DNA from: Kuschelorhynchus macadamiae
Lineage: Eukaryota; Arthropoda; Insecta; Coleoptera; Curculionidae
NCBI GenBank assembly: GCA_030620095.1
Contig: JAUTXW010000325.1
Location: forward strand, 1 to 64,000
Length of the DNA stretch: 64,000 bases
Direction: 5' to 3'
Shown: in pieces, positions 38,520 to 49,654 of the stretch
Position numbering within the stretch: the first letter of the stretch is position 1
How the letters are laid out: every line of letters begins with the position of its first letter
Notes under the pieces: model-generated
The model's input: only the letters and a program-made list of their open reading frames with translations
Databases searched by the model: none
Told to the model about the DNA's origin: nothing
Position numbers and translations under genes: made by a program

Positions 38520-38960
38520 AATCAAAACGAGGAAATTCCTGTCCCCTCTAAACAGGATTATTTGAGATCGCGAGTTAATGTTGCCGACTAGGGAAGGGTT
38601 TTTCTAATCTCGGGATAAATTAACAGGCAAAATGATACAATAACACAATACTCAACGCGTCAAACGCAAGCAAAATCTGTATTACAAAAATTGAACAACG
38701 GGGACCGGCCTATAAAAAAAAGAGATGTATCCCGGAATTCATCGGTCTAATCCATATATTTTCGAGACTAGTTTTTTCCCCCGAGATCTCGGGACGTCGG
38801 AATCCCGGGATTGACCTCCCTATTTCCGATATACACAAGGCAAAATCGATAGAAACCATCCAAACAACGTCGGATTTCGTCGAAAAACTCCACGAGTAAT
38901 TGTGCTAAGAAAAGTGGAACGCAAATCTCATCGTTTCCATCCTAATCTTCTTAAAGGTTA
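38520..38960. other. GC-rich, repeat-free block
   Basis: This ~440-bp stretch has clearly raised G+C with many CpGs and a palindromic CCGAGATCTCGG near 38781. No long open frame. It could be a promoter or 5' exon of a minus-strand host gene, consistent with the micro-exon candidate at 37984, but no direct evidence exists. Confidence 0.3.
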
Positions 38961-40085
38961 TTTCACGATCTACCTATCTGATATCTGGTATGTGGTAGTA
39001 AAAGTCGTATTTAAAAAAGTACCGATATTTGACGACTTTTTAAACTAATGTGAAGCATTTCCACCTCACGTAGGCGGCAACTCTGCGATGGCTTTCTACC
39101 AGTAGCGCAACAGCGCCTTAAATACTTTATTTAATCTTTGCTTTTGTACGTGAAAAATCTAATAAAAACCACTACTAATGGTGAAAACACGTCTGTGGTT
39201 AGAGAGCTTTATTATTTTTTTAATTTATCCAAATTAATCAAGTGCGAGCTAGTAAAGAAACCGGAGAAAAAATAGTTTTATGTTTTAAATATATGTATAG
39301 ATTTATTTGCCATTTTTGATTAGTACCAATGAGTAGCAACTAAAGGCAATAATAACGAATTTGTATCCTAAAAAAAACAAATCAGAATCAGCAATAGAAA
39401 CCAAATACAAATATTAAAGGAACTTTTTGGCCTTTTGAAAATACAAATTCTTAACTCATAGTTCTTATTCTTGTATCGTAATTACTAATACATATTTTTA
39501 TTTATTTTTACCCGACTTCAAAAAAGAAGAAGGTTTGACCAATTTAGAAGAAACTTTCAGGGAATAATTAGGAGATTGCCAAAGTGGACCCATATCCACT
39601 TAAAAAATGTTAAAAATAGCGGAATGGTGCCATTTTGAACTGTTTAAGCGACAGAACATTGAACAATATATGCGTTCACCATTCTATCAGGAAGAAAAAG
39701 TATGTATGTTACCATTGTAAAAAAAGACATTTTATTATATAAAGAAGTTACATATGCAGTGGACCCATTGACTATTAACCTGACTTTTATAATAAAACTC
39801 GTACAAATAGAACTAAAAAGTATTGTAAAAAGCGCACTTAAAAATGCACTAAAAAGTGAAAAATAATATTGTATTCCATCTTGAGACATTATACTTATTA
39901 TATTTTTGTGATTAAGCAATTAGGAATAAGTTTGGTGCCGACTTAAAAACTAAAGTTTTTCAAGATGGAATAAAGTATTATTTTATTATTTTTTAGTGCA
40001 TCTTTTATAAAGTTGGTTTTATTTTTTTTTATATAAATATGTTTATTATTTCTCTTTTTAATATTAGCTTACTCAAGTTCTTAAA
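38961..40085. other. No gene; CCCGACTTCAAAAAAG repeat motif
   Basis: TACCCGACTTCAAAAAAGAAG at ~39510 is a motif seen in many dispersed insect repeats; a shorter ATCCGACTTCAAAAAA occurs at ~31470. No coding sequence. Confidence 0.4.
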
Positions 40086-40336
40086 TTACTAGCTGGCCCG
40101 GCAGACCTACATCTGCCTTTTCCGATGGCCCGATGAGTTTCCAAAGGAATTATGTCTTATTGAAGAAAAACAAATTGGTTTTATAAAAAAAAATACGCAA
40201 TAAAACAAGAAAAAATAGTGTTGAAAGTTCACGGTAAACCAGGCGATCATTTGAATAAATATATGTAAATTGGAGCAGTACAACTCTCTCACGAACTTGC
40301 TGAAAAATCTGGCTTAGTGTTTTAAATATATAGATA
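40086..40336 (+). repeat. Dispersed ACTAGCTGG-family repeat, copy 2
   Basis: Starts ACTAGCTGGCCCGGCAGACC and ends GTGTTTTAAATATATAGATA. It matches the reverse complement of 14193-14440 through several ordered blocks including AAAAAATAGTGTTGAA. A 61-codon minus-strand frame over it is incidental. Confidence 0.75.
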
Positions 40337-40513
40337 ATTGAAAATATTACATTTTTAATGCAACCTACTAATTTGTAGCTAAGAAGATAAGCAATTGGAA
40401 AAAGTCGTATATATTTTTCAAAGAGACCTGTTTATAATTCTATTAAATACAACACAAAGTCTTGGTCTCAGTCAAATATGTTAAAAAACCAGTCAACTAT
40501 GTTAAAAAACCTA

Positions 40514-40553
40514 AGGTGAAACGAGTTTCGCTCTTGCGAGCATCATCGGACCT
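40514..40553 (-). ncRNA. Variant hammerhead-like motif of Penelope-like element 3
   Basis: On the minus strand: helix I AGGT, core CCGATGA (canonical U4 replaced by C), one extra U, helix II GCTC-GCAA-GAGC, GAAA, then CTCGTTTC and ACCT closing helix I. Architecture and location 3' of a GIY-YIG ORF match 10236-10278, including the extra U before helix II. The core substitution and altered helix III suggest reduced or no activity. Confidence 0.55.
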
Positions 40554-40874
40554 AAAATATAGGAAAAACCTAATATACTAATTATACAATTAAAAAATAA
40601 TATTAAGTATAGCTACCTTAACACATTTAAAACAACAAATCCAGGTACAAAATAAGAATAAATACAAAACAACAAATCACACGTTACATCTTAGACGTAC
40701 AACAATAATAAGGAGAGGCTAAATCCTTGAGTATTGATGGTTGCATATGCTCACAAAACTTAAAACGATCCCATGTAGTTAAGTGTGTTAATAAAACTAT
40801 AAAAGAAGAATACATGTCAGTGTCAACTGTCACATGACTGGTCCGTAAATAAGGTTAAAATTAAATAAACAATG

Positions 40875-41645
40875 CTAATTATTATTTATGTTATTAAAGA
40901 TGACAAGAGGTTCGAAATTAAATACGTCATTAACACAGGTGAGAACTGGAGTTTTCTTGGCTTCAGTTATTTCCATTTTTTCTAATAAATCTAATTTCCT
41001 TCCCATGGAACACTCATGTAAGATATTTATATTTTCAGGTACAGCAAAGGCGTGTCCTGAAGTTAATAGGTGGTTCGCAAATGTCGCCGTTATTTCCGAA
41101 TTTTTATATTTATTAAAGAGATTTACATGTTCTTGTACTCTGGTAGATATCTTCCTCCCGGACAGGTCAACATACACAGCAGGACAATCGCTACAACTCA
41201 ACAGTCTTATCCTTAATTTTAACTAAATGTTTTTTAAGAGTGTTTACAGTTTTAAATGCAATGTTAAAATATCTAAAGAATTTTGCCATTTGTAAGGAAA
41301 TATTACCAAAGAATGTTATACATCTATATTGGTTCTTATTTTTTTCAAATTTAAAATAAACCTTATTGATGGAACATATAGAAAAACCGTTATTAGCTGC
41401 TATCTGTTTTATTGTGTTTAGTTCTTTATAAAAAGCATTTTTAGAAAAAGGAAGTTTAAATAACCTAAAAAACAAAGAATTGAATGCTGCAAATTTATGT
41501 AAGTAGGGTGAATTAGAAGTAAATTGAATTATATTATCAGTATCTGACTGTTTCCTTTCAAAATGTATTTTATTATTTTTTCTAATAAATAACGAATCTA
41601 AAAAAGGTAACTTAGTTTGTGTTTCTTTTTCCAATGTAAAATAAA
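40875..41645 (-). pseudogene. Penelope-like element 3, RT end and GIY-YIG, degenerate
   Basis: Minus strand 41634-41191 encodes KETQTKLPFLDSLFIRKNNK (the L-P-F-L-D block after the RT palm), HKFAAFNSLFFRLFKLPFSK, TIKQIAANNG, FFRYFNIAFKTVNTLKKHLV. After a frame change, 41201-40875 gives MSCSDCPAVYVDLSGRKIST and RVQEHVNLFNK, then LLEKMEITEA with the catalytic Glu. YVDLSGRK replaces the Y-I-G-Q-T-x-R box, so the nuclease is damaged. The RT palm with its Asp pair is missing. It is diverged from the copies at 8 and 10-11 kb. Confidence 0.85.
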
Positions 41646-42814
41646 TTTTATTATGTAAACTAATGACAAAAATAAAAAATTGACCAGTTCCTTTTCACTA
41701 TTATATAGGGGATATACGCCCCTTGTCATTGCTTATTATTTATTCCAAATTTCTGGAAATTACGAATACGAATTAAGACCTTGGGTAAACAATCCAGTCT
41801 CAAATTTAATATTTAACTATATATGGTAAAAAATTAGAATACGACTAACAATAAGAAACAGAAATTGAATAAATCCGTCTAAATCTTGGAAAGGAACTCT
41901 CCAAAAAGATATAATAATAGAATAGTCATGAAAGTTGAAAAAGAAAACAAAAAAAATCTCACTTCCATTCTTCATATGGCAATAATCTCTCGACATTTGT
42001 ATCTAAACACATCTATAAGAATATTTTCCAGATGACCAACCATATCTAAACGAACATAACCACAGAACGCAGTTGTTGAAACAGAATGTGAACTTCGCGA
42101 ACAATTTCCTGAAGAACTGTTAACGGCTCGCTCTATAAACACGAGACCTTTTCGTGCATAAGATTTTTTTATTTAATACTGAATAAGCTGCGGTTCTATC
42201 ATGTCCCAGTATACCCGCAGTTTTCACGAGCTACTTTACATTTCGATAATCTGATTCTTCAGTATCCGAAGATGGTTGGGATTATTCGCTGATGTGTAAA
42301 TATAAATATTAACTTCTATAATTATGACAAGTTCAAGGATCACTTTTGAAACCGGATATTAATTCAATGTTTGCGTCGAAGGAAGATTTATTACCTCCTC
42401 TCTAATAATTTTACTTTTATTTTGTATTGAATTTTATATTATTATTTATTTTTACTTCATCCAGAAAGAAGCATTTATAATAATGTAGGATCGTTTGTAT
42501 GGTTTGGCAATAAGGCGATCTATTTCAGCAGAAAATGAAGAAATGAACTGGCCTAGCTAAAAAAAGTGATGTCGGTGATTTATAATTGGAATGTGTGGAA
42601 TACTATATCAAGGTAGTCAACCATATATTTTAACAATCAAACTTGTAAACAATTAAGAGATGTGGAAACTCGGCAAATATACTGAAATGTGTTAGTTTTT
42701 GGGGATAAATATTTTCAGCTGAAATAACTAGCGAATGTCGTGGGAGAATTAAATATATTCATTCTTTCTTATAGCATATCAGTAAATACTGAAAAACGAA
42801 TTGAAGGATTCCGT
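41646..42814. other. No gene recognised
   Basis: AT-rich sequence between the Penelope-like relic and the AAT microsatellite; the first part may be decayed RT of the Penelope element but no motif is readable. Confidence 0.4.
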
Positions 42815-42824
42815 ATAATAATAA

Positions 42825-42868
<44 letters not shown>
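42815..42868. repeat. (AAT)n microsatellite, 5' flank of R4-like element
   Basis: About 50 bp of AAT/ATA repeat directly preceding the R4/Dong-like element. The same repeat borders its 3' end at 46076-46093. Confidence 0.95.
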
Positions 42869-43440
42869 GCCTATAGCTCCGCCTACAACAAAGGAACCCG
42901 AGGAAGAATTACGAAATGAAAAAAACATTGTGGAACACGAATCTATAGGACAAGACATCATTGACAGAGCCAACACAACTAGAACAGTACAAAGAACTCC
43001 AAAACGCTGTTGCTGAGTTTAACGGCCTAGATCCAACTCAAAGACCTAAGCCCCCGAAACTTAGAACTAGTCGGGGCACTCAGAGCTTCCTCAAGATTTT
43101 CAACACCTAACTAACAGAATTTAGTTTGGAGTATGACACCCTTGAGAAGCTCCACACATTCATCTACTGCTCTGCCGTTGCGGTCGGAAAATGAACACCT
43201 CTCCAGCAGATTTACGACGCGCACTAAGAAGATAAGTACAAAGTCCACCGATCTCAACCATCAACAAAAACTAGATGAGTATCAAGATACACTAAAGCAA
43301 AACTAACAGCTAAGGCGAAACGTCTGCAAAGACAGAACAAATGCTCAAAGTGGAAACAACAGAAGTGGCTTTTCAACACCAATCAAAGACAATTTTATCG
43401 GGTTACCAATAACACCAAAGATCAAATTAATACTGAGAAG

Positions 43441-44855
43441 ATGCTGCCGAGCAAAGAGCATTTGACCGAGTATTGGTCGAACATCTGCAAAAACTCAAAA
43501 GAGCATAACCGAAAAGCTACATGGATACCACTTCAACGTGAACAAATTCAAACATCACAAATGGAATTTGACTCTATCACCAATGAGGAAGTTAGCAGCT
43601 TTATTAGGGGAACGAGCAACTGGAACCATATTCACAATTTCTGGTATAAGAAATGTAATATCCTTCATGAAGCTAAAGCCCGTCATTTTACCAAAATAAT
43701 GCATCATCCGGAGACCACACCCGCATTTCTCATGCTGGGCACTACAAACGTGATACCCAAAAGCAATATGACACAAGACTCGTCCCAGTACAGGCCCATC
43801 ACCTGTTTGCCCACCACATACAAGTTCCTAAAAGGATGCATTGCAAAATCATATCTATCACCATATTGACAGTCATAACCTATTAGCCGAGGAACTGAAG
43901 GGATGCATTCGAGACCATCAAGGAAGCAAAAAACAACTTATCATCGACTCTGTGGTACTTAGCAGGCACAGAAAAAAAAAACGCAACATACACACTGCTT
44001 TTATAGACTATAAAAATGCGTTTGACAGTGTACAACATTCTTGACTCATAGACATACTACGAATATACAAAATTCACCCTATAATCATCAAATTCCTGGC
44101 AACTGTCAAATACCAGTGGAGAGCTAACCTGAGAATCTATCATGGCGATCAATATCTTACCACCGATAAGATAGACATCAGTATGGGAATTTACCAAGGA
44201 GACTCGTTAACCCCACTTTGGTTCTGCTTAGCGATGAACCCCCTCTCCACGTTGCTCAACAAAATAAAACATGCCTTTAACATCAAAGCCAATAGAGTCA
44301 ACTACTGCACCATATCCCACCATAACCAACTAAAAAAGCTTATTGACGTGACATACACCTTCTCGAAAGACATCCATATAAGATTTGGAATAGAAAAATG
44401 TACAGCCTTAAACATCGTAAAAGGCAAAGTCATTAATGGTGATGTATTCCTACCCAATGGAGAAATAGCTTTAGCTATAAAAAAAGGAGAGACCTACAAA
44501 TACCTAGGATTCAAACAAGCTAGACTGCTCCAGGATAAGCAAGGAAAGACCAAGCTGAAAGATCAATAAGTTCAAAGAGTGCGAGATCTTCTGAAAACAG
44601 CTAAATGCCAGAAATTTAATTACAGCAATTAACACCTATGCTGTGCCCGTACTGGCCTACAGTTTCGGAATCTTGAAATGGACTAACACGGAGCTAGAAG
44701 GATTACAACGAACTACTCGCCTAATGGTGACCAAGTACAAGTCACACCACCCAAGGTCATCAACTCTACGTATTACGTATGACCTTAACACGAAGAGAAG
44801 GTTTACCAACAAGGCACAAACATCACTTTCAGACCCCGACAAACAAGAACAGTAA
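43441..44855 (+). pseudogene. R4/Dong-like reverse transcriptase region
   Basis: Ordered motifs: HNFWYKKCNILHEAKARHFT, TPAFLMLGTTNVIPKS, SSQYRPITCLPTTYKFL, LAEELKGCIRDHQGSKKQLI, HTAFIDYKNAFDSVQHS (first catalytic Asp, F-I-D-Y), GIYQGDSLTPLWFCLAMNPL, then TISHHNQLKKLIDVTYTFSK and FGIEKCTALNIVKGK. Relatives have a Y-M-D-D catalytic box between TISH and NQL; here the two are directly joined at ~44325, so the box appears deleted. Frames change near 43850, 44040 and 44570. The enzyme would prime reverse transcription at nicked target DNA; this copy cannot. Confidence 0.85.
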
Positions 44856-44965
44856 ACTCAAATGGCACTGCACGGCCGACATTACAATGGCTTGAATCAG
44901 CCATACAAAAATATGGAAGCATCCAACAGGTGGCTGAAGGTTGGACAACTATTCCCAGAGGCAGA

Positions 44966-45405
44966 ATGCCAATTCCTTGGCTTTCGCCCTCTCTATCTTT
45001 GCAACGCGGGCTGCGGATTTTGAGCCCAACAAACCACCTCCCCAGTGACGACGGATTTCATCACCACGATCATTGAAGTTAGTCTTAATAGCTTCGACAA
45101 TTTTATTGAAAACGTACCTTTCCTTTTACAATACGCCTTTTTTCTGCAAAGAACTGGCAGGAACAGAACCAGCTCAATAGGATCAACATCATGTGCATTT
45201 CTTCTGATCAACAAGCTTAGTTACTGTGTTGGTGCCTGCTCTAAGAATATTTGGTCTTTTTGAAGGTGCTTCTTCTTTTTTGGCTACCTTTGCCTCAGCT
45301 TTAGCTTTCAGTCTATTTTTCTTTTGGAGGGTTTGTTTCGGGCCTCTACTTTTCTAACACTTTAAAAAGTTGGGTCACTGTTTGTTTATCCAAAGTTTAT
45401 CCAAT
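44966..45405 (-). pseudogene. RpL7A: Ribosomal protein L7a (eL8) pseudogene
   Basis: On the minus strand, with frame breaks: DKQTVTQLFKVLEK, KKNRLKAKAEAKVAKKEEAP, SKRPNILRAGTNTVTKLVDQ, AHDVDPIELVLFLPVLCRK, FNKIVEAIKTNFNDRGDEIR, RHWGGGLLGSKSAARVAKIE, and RAKAKELA at the end. This is the C-terminal ~60% of eL8, a large-subunit ribosomal protein. About 35 residues between the LCRK and FNKIV segments are deleted, and a stop lies near the LEK block. The coding segments are contiguous, consistent with an mRNA copy, but no poly-A or target duplication is visible. It replaces ~100 bp of R4 sequence between LFPEAE and the C-H-A-T-L-E-R-S segment. The parental gene is elsewhere. Confidence 0.88.
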
Positions 45406-45408
45406 TTT

Positions 45409-45972
45409 TTGTCATGGCGACACTAGAGAGATCAGAGACTATACGGCATATAACATCTGGCTGCACTTACCTAGAAAATGCGGACTACCTCCAGCGACAT
45501 AACCAGGTGTGTAACATCATACACCAGAAGCTTGCTAATAAATCCGGGCTCCTAAACACCTTATGCCCTATTATAAATACCAACTAAGTTCAGTGCTTGA
45601 AAATAATGCCTTCAAACTGTACTATAACCGGGCAATTATCACCGACAGACAGGTGACGAATAATCCGCTTTATGTGGTACTGTTAAAAAAGGAAACCAAG
45701 ACAGCTTATTTGGTAGATGCCGCTGAGCCCAACAATAACAACGTGTTGGATAAATATCAAGAGAAAAAGTCCGAATATGCGGAGCTAGCCATCGAAATAC
45801 ACTAGATGATTGAATAAGGTTCATGTAGTACCGACATCGTATCATCAACTGGACTAGTTCCAAAAACGGTAGAACCGAACCTGAAAACTATAGGACTCCA
45901 TACTAACACCTTGGTCGACATCCAGAAGGCAGTCCTACTCAGTACTTGCCACATAGTGAAAAAATTCTTACA
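45409..45972 (+). pseudogene. R4/Dong-like restriction-like endonuclease domain
   Basis: Reads MATLERSETIRHITSGCTYL (part of the zinc-knuckle region with Cys and His), HNQVCNIIHQKLANKSG, PYYKYQLSSVLENNAFKLYY, ITDRQVTNNPLYVVLLKKE, TAYLVDAAEPNNNNVLDKYQ, KKSEYAELAIEI, VSSTGLVPKTVEPNLKTIGL, STCHIVKKFLQ and a stop. In relatives the nuclease motif is R-P-D ... I-D-V-A-V-P; here the P-D is replaced (NNPLY) though LVDAAEP remains. It is the second half of the domain interrupted by the L7a insertion. Confidence 0.82.
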
Positions 45973-46075
45973 GGAAAACACATAGAACTAATAGAAACCA
46001 GCCCACTCCTTTTGATGCATACATCCGGGATGGGCTTGGAACCCAACATTTGTTGAGAAATTGATTGTCAATTTT

Positions 46076-46093
46076 GATAATAATAATAATAAC
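46076..46093. repeat. (AAT)n microsatellite, 3' flank of R4-like element
   Basis: Short ATAATAATAATAATAA run directly after the element's 3' untranslated region, the counterpart of 42815-42868. Confidence 0.85.
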
Positions 46094-46384
46094 AATCATA
46101 ATCCAGAGTATGATAGGTATAGCTTTTTACTAATAGAGTACAATATAACATACGAAATTATATCTTCCTAGAAGCATTTATTAATTAAGTAATATATTTA
46201 AGATACTTATTTAAATAAATAAAATTAAAAAAATAAAATATATATAAATTTATGATATGATAATAAATTTTGGGCTAGATGCTGGCCACAAATAATAAGG
46301 GGAAGATAAAGCCTGTGTCCTTTATTTTAATGACACCCCACGCAGTTCTTTGTATAATAAATTTATATCCGTAGCGTGGCCCCA

Positions 46385-46620
46385 AATTGTGTAGTAATAA
46401 TTTGATATATCTGGTGCTAAAATTTTATTTTTCACATTTTAGTTCAAACTTATAAAAACGTGGTTTTTAAATTTTTAAATGTATAGTTTATTTTATATTT
46501 TTTTGGTAGAGGAAATATAAAAAAAATCAATTTGTATTCTTCAATATCCCCAGACACCGAAATTTTCGATCGAATAACAATACCTGTCCGCCATATTAAA
46601 GCCGCGAGCTAGACGTTTTT
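46385..46620. repeat. Dispersed AT-rich repeat, copy 1
   Basis: TTAGTTCAAACTTATAAAAA, GTGGTTTTTAAATTTTTAAA and TTTATTTTATATTTTTTTGG recur in the same order at 51890-51960. A GC-richer CCGCCATATTAAAGCCGCGA segment follows; copy 2 has GCCGCCATCTTGAATT in the corresponding position. Class unknown. The 46094-46384 stretch before it has no gene. Confidence 0.6.
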
Positions 46621-48425
46621 TATATACATGAAAGTTTGTCAATTTGAAGCCAGTAGATTACGTAGAAGTGTGTGAAAAATCGATTTAAAAATTTAAACCA
46701 ACACACAGAGAAAAGAAGATAATAACAGAGTGGTGAAAACCAGAAAACTTTTAAGTCAATGATTATTCGGCAATGTCACAGAAAATTGTATAAAAATTTA
46801 ACTCCAACTGGTTTAACAATAAAACTGTTTATATATCATCCAATTACAAAAGAGTGAAGCCCCCAGCTATGTCATAAATGGCAAAAAAAAATTATAAGAA
46901 ATATATACAATAGTTATACTGAAGCCTAGTATATTCTCATTATCTCGGAATCATCTGATCTTATCAAATGATGTGTGTTAACTCTTATTAGATTAGATGC
47001 AAAAACTTAAAATCGGTCCGTTATGTATTAGCTTAGATAGATCTACAAAACTATTTACGACACTTAACAAAAACAGGATAGCTTAGGTGATCCAAAGCGT
47101 TTTTCAGCCATTATAGCAACTAATCACATGTCGGTTTAAACGTATCTTTAATTAGTTCATTAAAATACGTAATTAGATCTTAAGTCGCAGTTAAATCTTT
47201 AGATTTAATATCGCCCCTCATGTGAAAAGCACACATTAAGTATGTTTATTAGAAGGAAACTGACATTACTTCCAGTGGATTACACAATATGCAGTTTTTA
47301 TAATAGAATATAATTGTCATATAAATTTCATAAAAACCATTAGATCGCAAAGCATTCATTTCACGAACAAATTAACTTCCTAATGTCCAAAAAATATATT
47401 TCCCTTACCATTTACACCTGCTATACAACAGAGGAATTGCCTGTTGTGCTAATAAGTCAATTACTACAAGAATATTCGTGCTTGCATCATCTGAACTTTT
47501 TCTAATTTAACCGTTACATTTCTAAGAAGATCCTTATGTTTTGCGTTATTTGAAAGTATAAACACTTTTAAGGTGCGTCTGGCAATTGAACTAGATTAAA
47601 AGTGGCTGGGGTCGTGCCGAATTTACATGAAGTGCAACCCGTTGTTTCCAAAGATCGGCAGTAGTTTCTTGAAAAAAACATTTATTATTCCTTTATTCAC
47701 ATAGATTCTTAGACTTATAATCCGCTCATAAGAAATATTTACTAAACTTAGAAATATTTAGCAATATAAGCAAATATAAGCAAAATAATCCTGATAACAC
47801 ATTTACATAGCAAAAACACAATTTCTAATAGTTTCTTTTCTTTTTTTAAGCATGTTTGTATTTATGGCTTTACCGATGAATAATCTAACCCTAGGGCTAA
47901 CCTCGTACCGATCCACATATTTAAAACAATTTGACAATGTTACCATTTCATTTATTCTGGTACACTTTTTTACATCTAAACAAAAAAATACCTGAGCTAA
48001 CGAAAAACGCAATACGGTAATTCAAACACGATTACAAACAAAAATAAAAAATTACAACATTGAAATGCAATTAAAGAGAAGGACAAAAAAGACACCTACG
48101 CGGAGATTAAATCATAGTCTCAGAGGCCAAAGCGCTTAAATAACTATTAGTTTATAATTCATTATTACAGAATTACTGTAAGTAATAAATATTACATAAA
48201 ATGTAACCCCAAACCCGAATACCTTTGTGAAACTGTGGTGACAGATTAGACTTTTAGACATACGCTATAATACACGCATGCAAAATATATGCCTGCAAAA
48301 ACTTTTAACTTACTTTGTTTAACGTTATAGAAAAATCATGTATTCTAAGGGCGTTGTATTAAAAATATAAATTGTTCTCTGCCAGGCTATATAATATATC
48401 ACTTCCTCTTTATACAACTGTCTGA
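46621..48425. other. No gene recognised
   Basis: About 1.8 kb without transposon protein or obvious repeat. A 69-codon minus-strand frame at 47803-48012 is unrecognised and unsupported. Confidence 0.45.
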
Positions 48426-48429
48426 CAGC

Positions 48430-49545
48430 ACCTAGACTGGACCTCCCCTGGGAACATCGTTCATCATCGACTATTTTCTTCTTTTTAATTAACAGCCCTT
48501 TCGCATCTTCTAAAGGGAATCACTTGAATTTTCCATTCCTATTGACTTTGATCTAGCTGACGCTAATTTCGTCCTACATTTGTTCAAATGTCGGCTAACC
48601 ATTATTTTGGTTCTTCCTGTTCCTCTTTTATGCTGTCTTGGTCCCCAATGCACTACATTCCTAGTCCATCTATCATCTTTTTGACGAAACCTATCTCCTC
48701 CACTTCAAATTTACAATTCTACCGATTACATCTTCTACTCTACATCTTATGTCTTCGTTTCGTATATGTTCCCTTAGAGTGACTCCCAACATAGTTTGTT
48801 CAATAGCCCGTTACGTTGTTCTTAATCTGTTTGTTGATTGGACTGTGTCACTGTCTCCATGTCATAACATGATATCTGTTAAACATCTTTAGTTTAAGAT
48901 TAATATGTGTTTTTTTCTACCATATTGTAGCAGTTTAAAGCAGTTATATCCTAAGTATATGCATTCACGGACGATCTCGATTACCTATCTACATTAAATA
49001 AATATCTTATTCAGACATCACTTTAGTTTCATTCAGGTTCACTTTCAATCCGATCTTCTCTGATTCTGATTTCAGTTCTTTCAGCAATAGCGACAATCCA
49101 TCTTCACCTACCGTGTGTTTTTCGGTTTAGTTTCTTGAATATATATACCAGCGCAAGGGTAAACAATTTTGGAGAGATAATGTCTCCCTGCCTGACTCCT
49201 CTTTGAATGAACGTGTTATGTATATGGTCGCATTGTTATAAATCCGCTTGAAAAGGGCGAAGTGTTTTATATCTTAAATTGATACCTATAGTATCGAAAG
49301 CATTATTGTAGTCTACAAAAGGGAGGTGAATATCCAATTGTTATAATTACACTTTATTACGAGCGTTCTTATTGTTTATAAGTGTTCTGTTGTGCCACAT
49401 TGGCAGAACCTCGCTTGTTCGGTTAATTCGTAGTTATCGAATTTCATTGACAATCTATTAATAATTATTTTCGACAACATAGCATTATGAGAGTGTGAAT
49501 AATAGTTTTTGATCTGAAGGTTATAGACAATGGAGCATTCTTAAT
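48430..49545 (-). pseudogene. RTE-like non-LTR retrotransposon RT, degenerate
   Basis: On the minus strand with frame changes: INRLSMKFDNYELTEQARF (fingers/palm start, pattern N-R-L ... E-Q-A-G-F), LPFVDYNNAFDTIGINLRYK (first catalytic Asp, F-V-D-Y), QRGVRQGDIISPKLFTLALV (Q-G-D-x-I-S-P-K-L-F), VGEDGLSLLLKELKSESEKI and GLKVNLNETKVM (post-palm), then damaged thumb and C-terminal pieces including a YVGSHSK-like block and GDQDSIKEEQEEPK. The F-A-D-D box is not readable. Order and wording are RTE-type. It lies head-to-head with the next LINE. Confidence 0.82.
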
Positions 49546-49654
49546 AAAATTCACTTGTCGAATTAGCATTCCTTTAATTTAAATTATTTATCAAGTGTGT
49601 TATTAAGTGGAAACATTTTACAGTTTTCCAACATATAACCTGTTTCCAGGATTG

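Larger units (their letters stand above)
42869..46075 (+). mobile_element. R4/Dong-like non-LTR retrotransposon inserted in (AAT)n
   Basis: A ~3.2-kb plus-strand element, single-ORF type, lying exactly between AAT repeats; the Dong lineage of the R4 clade is known to insert into such repeats. Reading through frame breaks: IGQDIIDRANTTRT and LDPTQRPKPPKLRT (N-terminal part), WKQQKWLFNTNQRQFYRVTN, ATWIPLQREQI, RT pieces from 43441 to 44855, a restriction-like endonuclease from 45410 to 45972, then a short 3' untranslated region ending TTTGATAATAATAAT. An antisense ribosomal-protein pseudogene (44966-45405) interrupts it. Many stops make it dead. Confidence 0.85.

Noticed and set aside
42779..42976. 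Leu-rich minus-strand frame
   Set aside because: Product of the AAT microsatellite read in reverse.
45045..45263. Plus-strand frame over the L7a pseudogene
   Set aside because: Antisense of a recognisable eL8 sequence; not itself coding.
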